27,173 bases of DNA, from contig FN649741.1 in NCBI GenBank assembly GCA_000310025.1, positions 2,045,593 to 2,072,765 of the forward strand, given 5' to 3'. A model generated the notes under the pieces. It was given only the letters and a program-made list of their open reading frames with translations. It was not told the origin of the DNA and did no database searches. Below, in pieces: positions 10,920 through 19,669 of the stretch; positions within the stretch are counted from its first letter, which is position 1; each line of letters begins with the position of its first letter. The DNA is from Ectocarpus siliculosus (taxonomy: Eukaryota; Sar; Phaeophyceae; Ectocarpales; Ectocarpaceae). Made by a program: the position numbers and the translations under genes.

Positions 10920-13900
10920 TTATTCGTTGGTCGACAAACTGTGTCGACTGTTGAGCGAGGTTAACTGATGACGGACTCCGTCTACCCGCGTCTCTTCACG
11001 CCTCCGACACGACGTCCTGTGCTCTTCCCTTTCCGCGCCGTCTTCATCGTCGCTACAACCGTCGTCGTGCCCCGACACCGCCAAGGGCATTCCCATCTAC
11101 TTCGGTAGGTGCCCGTCTCTCGGGAGGAAGAGGAAGGCCGTGTGTTGTCCTAGCCAAGACCCTCTTTCGGAACCAAAGGGGCCTGCTGCGCACCTACCTC
11201 TGATAGAGTGCGCCAAGCGAATGACGGCAGAACGCTTCGGAAACCCGGAGTAAGAGCTCGTGCTGACGAGGCGAAGGCTTCGGCCACCAAAGGGTGCAAG
11301 TGTAACGGCATCTGCAAGAAGAAGGACGCGTTCGACGGTGTGGAGGAGTAAACGGGGGGAAAGAAGTGAGGAAAAAAGGGTACATAGCATCTTCTTGTAG
11401 CAAAGTGCGCGTGGTGTGCAGGTAGGTCGATACGATCACCCCGGTCACCAATGACTAGCTATTGCCGTCGAGCACAATCGTGCTGTGCCAATGATACGTG
11501 TAACAGACAGGGTCGACATGTGTACAAACAGGGTCGACATGTGTAACAGACAGGGTCTGGGCCTGTTGAAGGGGGCACAATAGTCACAGGGGAAAAAAGG
11601 GAAAAAAAAATTAAAGCCAACACAAAAAACAAACTGGTCACCGCTGCCCCTATCAAACACACATGATCGCCAACCGGCATACCTTTGCCATGAGGACGGA
11701 CGCCTTGTTGAGGGACGGCTGCCTGTCGGTAACGACGGCAAGGTTGGAGATGGCCAGATCCAGGAGAGTTTCTGGGTCATGCTGCCCCGATTCGACCGTG
11801 ATGTCGGCCTTAGCCTGCACAATATAAATATTTTCAGGGCAATTGGCTGGTGGGGCCACAGGAAACGTGTGGTATTTTCAAACGTCCACATCAATACAGT
11901 CTCTTTCCGCACTCGATGGCTTCCCGCGGAGTCGGTTCCTTGGCATCATGAGAGAACCCCTTCCTATCTATAGGCCAACCTAAACGCACCGGGGCGACGA
12001 TCCCATCCTCCTCCGCCTTGCCGAAGGCGTCGTCGCGAAAGTTACCGACCGTCTTCTGGCCGCGGGCGTCGATGAAAACCCCAGGGCCGTCGCGGTTGCC
12101 AGCTCGCCACTTCCCGCTGTGTTCGGACCCATCGGGAAATCTCTTTGTCCCTTCTCCATGCTGCGTCGAGGGAGGCACGGCAGTTCTCGTTCGATGAACA
12201 CGGTTGGCGCGAACAAGCGATGTTCTGGCGCGAGAGCTTGTGTGGTAGGCACCCGCCACCACCCCAACAACAGTGGCGCTAGCTTGGGTCGAAACAATAA
12301 AAGTCATGCCCGAGTCACACAATCATTCAGCTGGGTTCGTTGTATTCTTGCGTTGCAATAACCTGGAAAAGACCGACGTCGTGTTCCTTTTTCCGCGAAA
12401 ACTCATGCTATCCTTGAGCCAAATGCTCCGCTGCCCGTCACAGTAGTCCCTCGCCTGCCCCCCGTACCATGCCGTCCGCCCTCCACGCTGTTGACCGCAC
12501 CTCTTTTCCGAAATTAAACTCCCCGACATACTCAGACTCATCGGGCCAAGTTTTAGTCCCCATGCCGTTAGGCTTCCCTTGCTTCATCTCCCCGTGATAC
12601 CTGCACAAAGGGCCGTACGACGTGGCAGGGAGCATTCACCGAGAAGATCGGGCAGAAATACACGGTCGACCCACAAGAGAGAGGCCTTCGCCACAAGGTA
12701 TCTACACCTCGCACTCTTGAACAGCGTGCGATTAACCCTTGTGTGCCTAGAAAATCTAACTATTCCCCGCATGGATGAGACATGGTGCAAGTGCTTCCTC
12801 CTCCTCCCCTTCTACTGGCACATACATAACGCGGCGAACGCGATCACGTTCCCCCGGAACCCGACCTGAGCAGATTGATTCAATCTCACCGAATCCCGTT
12901 GCCGTACGCGATGGTTGACAGCTTTCCTCCAGGGGGTGTGTGCTGCTGTCCGTGAGAGAAGGTGCTGGGGTGTAGAGTAGGGGGGGCGGGGGGGGAGACG
13001 ACATCAAGACACGCTTTTCCAGCTTTTCCAACAGCGTTGGACCATGGGGTTGGCTATATTATTTACGGGTGCGTGGAATGCGCGACCCACCCTGGGCCTT
13101 CGGAGAAACACTTCTGAGGGATAGGAGCGCATTGTTCGTGTCCAGAGCCCAAGAGGCAACGAGGCCAGTAGCATATCTTGCGAAACTGTGGAAGCTCCGG
13201 CACCACCAATGAACGGACATCCCTCCGCCAAACCCTTGAAGCCCGAAAGACTAAACGCGTGTCCGAGTCAGAACTGAACCCCGGCATTCTTTGTGGGGCG
13301 GTACTACCGTTTGCGCTTTTCTTTCGTGTCTGGTTAACTCTGGTCGGGGCCATTCATTGCTTGGCCTTGAACAGTGCGGAAGGGATACTGTGCGGGGCTT
13401 AGAAACGTTGCTTCAATACCAAAGAAAAACCAACACTACCACCAAAAACAACAAACATATATAGTCTAGACCCCTGTCATATGAAAGAAACGAAAAAAAA
13501 GTCGGCCACTCTTCCCGATCATGTGCACTACCTCCCCCCCCCGCTAACGCGCGCACGCCCTCACTCCTGTCCAGGCTTCGGCTCACCTAAGGCACCAAGA
13601 CCCGTCCTGGTACTCTGCAAGTCCCCAGCCGTGAGCCCTGCCGCCGCTGGTCTGGCCGAAGTAGTCAACCCTTCCTTCTGGGGAGAACCAGCACAGGTAG
13701 TCCCCCGCGCCGTTGGACTTGTGTTGACTGATGCAGCGGAGCTTCATCTGGATCTCTCGGGCCGCGCGGCGACGACCCTCGCCCGCGACTACAGCTGCAG
13801 CCTTGGAGTCACATCAGTGATGGGCGGCGTGGTTCGTCGGAAGGGTAAGGACGGGGACGCGGGTGAAGCATGGAGTCGGTAAGAGGGCAACGACAATCGT

Positions 13901-14820
13901 TTCGGGAATAGTTGCGGTGAGGTGTCGTGTGTGAGTGTAACTTATTTTTCCACAAGCGTGTGCCACTGCAGAACCGCTGCACGAGTGGACGTCGCACGCC
14001 GTACTGCCAGGCAGGAGAGACTGCGCCGGGCCAGATGAAAACAAAATGTCCGTCATCATCCATTACACTGCTTTCCTCTTGCGTGGAATGTTTCTGGGAC
14101 TTCGTGTTAGTCTCGCCTTGTGATAATAGTTCAATTATCCACCAATACACCAACTGGTTTCGCCTGAATACTATACCACCAACTGATCACCTTCGCTTTC
14201 AAGCACTCCGAACGTTGATCGTCGAACCTGCCTGGTCGTAGCGATTGCTCGCTTAGGCAGGAGTACATGCATTTGGCGTAGCTCCGGGCTAGACGTGAGC
14301 TTGACAGGAGGTCTCCCATCCCCCTCGGATCAACATCCTTGTACACCTGTCACCGAAAAATGCCCCCAGAAGTAAGTCCCGACCAAGGTACATGGTAGGC
14401 GTTGCCTGTTCTAAGCATGAACTCAGTCGTATCGTGCACAACATGTAAATAATTGGAAATCTGTGAATGCAGCAGACGTTTCTTCAGCGACCGAACCCTA
14501 AGGCCAACTACATGATGGGCCGATCGAACGAAATCTTGAGCTTGTTCGCAAACAGAGGAGATGTGGGTGTAGTTCTCCGGAGAGGGTCAAACATCATTCA
14601 GTGTCTGAAGATACCACGGTAAATCCCTCCCATCTCTCGCACCTTCATAAGCTGTTTTCTTGTAGGGCGTGGGGGAGGGGTGCTCGCTGCCGCACTCTTC
14701 CCTGTCTTCCCAAGACCTCCTCCGTCGCCACCACCGCCGCGCCCGAACACGGGTTTCTGGGCGGGCGGAGGAGGAGGGCACGGACTCAACGGAGGTAGAC
14801 CTTCTCGTTCCAACTTGGCA
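10920..14820 (-). CDS. MORN-repeat protein with Pro/Gly-rich N-terminal region (8 exons, 5' end missing)
   Basis: Exons in order are 14820..14643, 14346..14191, 13801..13587, 12964..12890, 12600..12501, 12160..11990, 11814..11683, then 11311..11198 and possibly 11096..10920 (TAA). Phases fit throughout. The first exon is a Pro/Gly-rich linker ending RPTRKQLMK; the second starts VYKDVDPRGMGDLL. MORN repeats run over exons 3-6: YLCWFSPEGRVDYFGQ, GGRAHGWGLAEYQDGSW, YGNGIRYHGEMKQGKPNGMG, YVGEFNFGKE joined to HGEGTKRFPDGSE, and GKWRAGNRDGPGVF. MORN repeats often bind acidic phospholipids or membranes and tether enzymes or cytoskeleton. Exons 7-8 (TLLDLAISNLAVVTDRQPSL, then HPLVAEAFASSARAL) look helical. 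The fourth exon has an excellent polypyrimidine tract before CCCCAG. The last exon is weakest: its 101-bp intron also allows a CGAGAG acceptor with another C-terminus. Exon 1 starts in phase 2, so a first coding exon lies upstream. Confidence 0.75.
11500..11557. repeat. Short tandem repeat, about 21-22 bp unit, 2.7 copies
   Basis: Units are GTAACAGACAGGGTCGACATGT, then GTACAAACAGGGTCGACATGT, then a partial GTAACAGACAGGGTC. It lies in an intron of the MORN gene. Confidence 0.9.
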
Positions 14821-14907
14821 CTGGGGGTACTCAAGCAGACAAATGAGAGGAAACGCGCGTGGAAGAACTGGCCTAGTTGGAGGGGGGATTAGCACGTGCT
14901 CTTAGAA

Positions 14908-16705
14908 CTATTCCAGCCAGTCAGTTATGCCGGTGCGCATCTCAGCAGTTTCTGGGTCGTGTTTCCGGCGTGTTAAGGAAGTGAGCTTTATCTACACACA
15001 AGAGCCCGAGGCTTTGGCGCTATGCATGCAATCTTCTGTACGCCTAGTGGTGGCGCCAGTATGATCATGTTGAGTACGAACCGTAATCGCCGACAACTTA
15101 CGTATCGCAAGCACGTCTCTTTTCGCACGGCATCTATATACAGTAGTCAGGCTAGCGTTTTCCCACCTCTCCATCAGCCAGTTGAGACAAGGGCGACACA
15201 GAAGAAACGAGAGCGCCACTTGGCCGCGGTCAGCGGCAAGTGCAACCGGCCCCGTCTCGCTCCTTGGTATGAATTCCTTGCATCGACTGCACTTTCCCCG
15301 GTACATACACAGTTCCGTCCCTGCCACACCCGTAACACGCACAATACGCAAGGATGTGAAAGAACGTACGGTCGGAATTCGATTATCGCACGGGGATCGG
15401 CGATATCTAATGCACGGGGGTGCGATATCACCGATACCGATTGCCAAGTGTGGTTCCGGGTCGGACACTGCACCGGAGGTACCTCGCGGTTTCATTGTGA
15501 ATGCTGTACGTAGGGCGGCACCGCGTCCACACACTGAAACATGAAATCAGGAGTCAGACGATACTTTGCTGCTGTAAAGAGGGTTTATTGATTCAACCGT
15601 GTCGCACGGGTCGGTGGTATCGCACGCCCCTTCCTTGTGATAAACGTTCCAGGGCCGAATTGTTTATTCGATTACATCTCGCGGGGATCGGTGATATCGC
15701 ACGTGTCGGTGATCTCGCACCCCGCCAGAGAATGTCCGACGTCCGAACAATCACGAAAGTACGCAACATGGACTGATGTTGCATGCAGCGAAGGGGCATA
15801 TGAAGTGTGAAGACATGTACGTACATTGCATGCAAGAAGAGCAGGTATGTTATTTGTAGACTTCAGATGATACACGGGTGACGTAACATAACACAAGCCT
15901 GGATCGACTTTCAAAGTTCCACCTCTTCTCCACCCAAGGACGAAATGAAGGACATTTTGGTTTTCGGGACGGACATGCTTTCTATGAGATGGCTTCGGCA
16001 CCATTTTTCGGTCACCGCCATTCTTTCTGCTGTGGAGCGGTGGGGCTTTCAATATCGGTCCAGCGGGTGTGACATATTACCTGTCACCTATATATATATA
16101 GCAGTGAATGTACGTGCTCCCGGTGCAGCGACAAAAATTAAGGAATAATAAAAACACACACAGAAAGACTACCCATTCGAGATATACCCACAGCAGTAGT
16201 CGAACGGGATGTGGTGGAGTCTTTTCATAATATAGCGTCTTCTTGACTTGCTGGAAGGTTGCCAATTGTGCGGACACGGGACCATCAGGCAATATACCAA
16301 AGTTGTTCGTTGTGCTCGAGTTTGTAAGGTGTGTGCATGATGCATATATACGTTTCACGTTTACTGTACATGTAGCTTTCGCGTACCATCGGCCCAGGCA
16401 GGATCGTCGTCTCCGAACTCCGCCGGACGTTCCAGAGTGATCTTTCCGCTCTCTATGCTGTGATAAAACACCCTCTCCGTTGCGTCGGACACTCGAACCC
16501 AGCCATTTCGGCTTGCTTTCGAACCCGAAAGCCAAAGCTCCGGCTGCTCGTCCTCCGCACCGAAAGATCCAGAACGCTGTCGCACTGGTCGTTGCATTCT
16601 GATTGTACCGTTGTCCAATCTTGGCGTGCTGCCCCCGGCGGGATATTGAGTGCTGAGCACACCGTCCGTGTGTTGTCTTCTCTGTAGTAAGGTAGGGATG
16701 TTTCC
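14908..16705 (-). CDS. WW-like domain plus CxxC zinc-module protein (3 exons seen, 5' part missing)
   Basis: Exons are 16705..16387, 15320..15142 and 14991..14908 (TAG at 14910..14908), about 193 residues from the first visible residue. Exon 1 starts in phase 0 after TTGAACCTACAG and ends GATG|GTACGC in phase 1. Exon 2 starts after GGTGTGGCAG with two bases, a match. Exon 1 contains NGWVRVSDATERVFYHSIES then GKITLERPAEF, matching the WW pattern W-x-V...ER-x-(F/Y)Y...T-x-x-x-P with Leu instead of the second Trp. Exon 2 contains RGKCSRCKEF and LLCRPCLNW, two CxxC pairs 26 residues apart, a likely zinc module. Exon 3 ends HDPETAEMRTGITDWLE and stop. The exon 2 donor is uncertain: TACT|GTATAT fits phase 0, while a better GTAAGT further on (ATAC|GTAAGT) does not. 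WW domains bind proline-rich peptides; such a segment occurs in the next exon downstream. The gene start is not seen. Confidence 0.55.
15381..15722. repeat. Degenerate array of ATCGCACGGG / ATCGGTGATATCGCAC motifs, direct and inverted
   Basis: Copies near 15381-15435, 15602-15630 and 15672-15718 share the words TCGCACGGG, ATCGGTGATATC and CTCGCACCCC. The 16 bp at 15420..15435 (GTGCGATATCACCGAT) are the exact reverse complement of 15687..15702, so the array can form hairpins. It lies partly inside the intron and second exon surroundings of the WW/zinc gene. Confidence 0.7.
15876..16088. mobile_element. Diverged MITE related to the element at 25831
   Basis: The left arm has TAACATAACACAAGCCTGGA followed by TCGACTTTCAAAG. 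The reverse complement of the right arm has TGTCACACCCGCTGGACCGA followed by TATTGAAAG. Both resemble the terminal repeats of 25831..26051 (ACACCCCCTGGACCGATTTC). There is no open frame inside. The boundaries are approximate because the copy is degenerate. It lies directly left of dispersed repeat copy B. Confidence 0.55.
16136..16215 (+). repeat. Dispersed repeat family, copy B
   Basis: The first 47 bp are identical to 8437..8483. The following part (GAGATATACC...GTCGAACGGGATG) matches copy C near 25130-25160 instead. The family is therefore longer than the 47-bp core. Confidence 0.85.
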
Positions 16706-17278
16706 CTGTAGGTTCAATCAGTCAGCCCGAACAACGCTGGGCGAATGCTCCATCACAGGTTGTTGTTGTCTGAGAAGAAAAAAGACATGTGTGTGTGTGT
16801 CGTTGTGTGTTGTGTGTGTGTGGCGTTTCACAAAAAAGTTCTGGGTCGTCGAATGGTGGAGACGTGAAGTCTCGCCAGTGCTGCTGCTATTATTTCAGGT
16901 TGTGGCGTTTCAACGACACTGCGGATGGCCACAGCACCCCTGCCCCCTTAGATATTTGTTGTTACCGCGTGCCGTTCTATCGCTAGGGTGAGCTTTCAAA
17001 CATGCGTGCTGCGTCTAAAATCTAGATAGATTTTGATGAGATGATGCGCGATTCCCGATTCTCCCATTGGATCTTGCCGGATCTGCGGTCATGATCGGAG
17101 ATCACAGCAGGTTGTTTGTTGCTGTTGAGCACTGACTGCTGTGTTGGGTGGCTTGGTGCGCCCGGCGCAGTTGTAGACGGCAAAAACAAAAGAACCGCGC
17201 GGCGAGTTTGCCGGCAACGATAAAATACAGTAAACTGCCCGCGGGTGTGGTAACCCGCCGCATCTATGATGTTCCGGA

Positions 17279-17420
17279 GCGTGATAGCTCTGATGTGTTG
17301 ACGCTGGTGCTGTGATAGCTGTTGTGATGGCGTGATAGCCTAGAGGCGTGAAAGCCTGGCAGCGTGATAGCTGGTGGATAGGTAGTATGGACACGGGCGT
17401 GATAACCCAGGGCGTGATAG
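17279..17420. repeat. Seven degenerate GCGTGATAGC motifs
   Basis: Copies of G(C/T)GTGATAGC occur near 17279, 17309, 17329, 17345 (GTGAAAGC), 17360, 17397 (GTGATAAC) and 17411, at irregular 14-37 bp spacing. The irregular spacing differs from a normal minisatellite. Confidence 0.75.
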
Positions 17421-18775
17421 CCGGGAAAAAGGAAGAGGGCACGTGGCACCGTTGCAGACACGCATACCAAGAAAACAAGAATATGTGGCAAAGATGGTAC
17501 CACCATTCCCCCAATTTATTACAACTGCGGAACCCCCAAAATTCCCCGCTCCATCTTCTAGGAACATTCCTCGGTTGCAATAATCTGTCAATGCTGTGAG
17601 TACATCCAACATCCTGTATGTGTACTGCTGAATGCATAGGAGATTCTCAAAGAAGAGCACAAAATTGGAGAATCAGATATATTGAACTAAGACCTCTACA
17701 GAATGTGAGTAAACACGTTCGGCGTCACTGTCGACGAGGAAAAGCGACGGCTGAACCCTTCTCGCAAGCTTGCTTCTCGCGAAAAAACCATGGCAAGCAG
17801 GGGGGATAAAGTAGGGCAAAAAATAGTGTAACACAAACAAATATGCCACCTGTGGGACCTCCTGTTGAGCCTGCTTGATTGAGTGGCCCCCTCTGCAATT
17901 CAGGTACGTTACCGAAAGCCTGTAAACCGGCACCAGAGTAGTAGATCCTGTAGGACCAACACGCACATATAATAATCGTAGGGAGCGAGATATCCCTCAC
18001 CCGATAATAATGATGAGCGTGGTGGGCTGTTCCGGTACCAGCTTGCTACATGGCATTGTAACTGGCTTCGCTTCCGGCTACGGAGATGGACCAAAAATTC
18101 CGCATCACCATGCATAAAATTCGCCCGCGGAGGACACCGACGAACAGAACAGCTGCATTTCCAGCAACAACGTAAAAAACTCCAGTCTCTCCGACTGCAT
18201 GCTTTCTTGGCGGCCCCATCTGACTCTCGCGGCGTGTGCTGAGCAACGAACAGAACGTTTTGGTTCGTCCGCAGCCCGCAGCAACACCCGCCGCCGCCTG
18301 CCGGACGCAAACTGTCTGGGCATGTTGTGACCGCTCCCATCAACGGCAGCCGAGAATCGCCATCTCCGAAAACACGTCGTGTCTTATCCTGTCTTAGTAG
18401 GTCCAAACCTTCGCGTTCGAACCACACGCTGCCGTTTGTCGGCAAATAATCACATGTGGTTCACCCATCACGCAGTCGAGGGTCACCAAATCCCTCTCTA
18501 CAAATATTTTCCGTGGGTTATATCACGGGCTTCAACGAGCACAAGGAGAACCAAAGTCCAAGAAAAGACAGGCGAGGGCGCAACGGCGGCGCGGAAATCG
18601 TACTGCTGGTATTGCCGACGATCCGAGGAGGTGCGATCCGGTGTCCCGGCGTGATTTGGGGCTCCCTGTGTTGTGGCAGAAAAGCCGGGGTGTTTGTGCG
18701 TTTTTTTGTACGAGACCTCTCGAGATTTCCTGTGTATCACCACAACAGTAGAGTCTGCCTCTACGACAGGGCTCT

Positions 18776-18812
18776 CGCTCTCTCTCTCTCTCCTCTCCTC
18801 TCTCTCTCTCTC
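18776..18812. repeat. (CT)n low-complexity tract
   Basis: CT units interrupted by CCTCTCC. It lies about 0.9 kb upstream of the proposed start of the Gly-rich gene. Confidence 0.85.
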
Positions 18813-19669
18813 GTTTGTGGCCCGCGCAGGTGGGAGCGTGTGATATCACTTCATCATCAGTAGCATGTCGCGTTCGTTCAGTGATGCGCCAGATGCTGCC
18901 CTCTTGTTTTCTCTCTCTCTCCTCCTGCTGTTCTACTTCGCCGACAACCCCAGACGCTTACACATATTACCCGACCAAATCCCGCCTCGTCCACACTGTT
19001 TGTACTATAATGAGCAGAGAACGGTCTTCTTTTTTGGCCCAAATGATAAATGCCTGCACATCTGCTGTGCCAGTAGGTGCGAGCTGGTACCACATATGGT
19101 ACGTTATGGCGGCCGGGGTTCTGGGTACTGATGATCGGGGCACCTCTCACTCCTCTTTGCGAAACTCTGTTGTTTCTCACGTCTCGTACATGCCGCTCGC
19201 GCTAATCTTTTTGCGTATTTGTTGCATCCATGTATCTTTTTGGTCGGTCAGACACCGTCTGCCGCTTTGTGAGATAAGCGGGAGACAGGAATTTCTACAT
19301 ACATAACGATGCCTCCAACAGCATGATGCATACATCGAAAATTGCGGACCCAACCGGCGGCCCCTCATTCTCTTCTTGTGCAACAACATCCACACCGTAA
19401 GCAACGCGCTTGTTTTGCAATCGCCGAGGCGTTTTTCCGAGACCGAAACAGCGTGTTTCGATCACTGCACCTCGATCTTCGTCTCCACTACAAGGCAAAC
19501 TCAAAAATTCGAAGGCGAGAAAAGAGAGAAAACAGCGACAACAAGAATCCGACAATTTCGGCATGCCACTAGATTCCACCGTCCGACCACGCCATCATCC
19601 ACCCGACGTCGTCGAACAACAGGCAACCAAGCGGGACACATAAAACCCGCCTTCGACGACCAGCACCAG

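Larger units (their letters stand above)
16706..19669. other. Region between divergent genes, with possible unplaced exons
   Basis: It should hold the 5' exons of the minus-strand WW/zinc gene and the promoter of the plus-strand Gly-rich gene. Possible minus-strand exons that I could not join are 17947..17850 (RIYYSGAGLQAFGN, after CCTACAG, before CACAG|GTGGCA) and about 17780..17690 (FLVDSDAERVYSHSVE). The region also has a GT-rich run at 16789-16823 and a CT array at 18776-18812. Confidence 0.4.

Noticed and set aside
12756-13031. Alternative minus-strand frame MSSPPPPPLLYTPAPSL as coding N-terminus
   Set aside because: The proline run is the polypyrimidine tract of the acceptor at 12965. 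The exon in another frame (YGNGIRYHGE) restores an exact MORN repeat.
13481-13882. Plus-strand open frame of 133 codons
   Set aside because: The minus strand of the same bases encodes clear MORN repeats with a phase-matching donor, so this frame is its antisense shadow.
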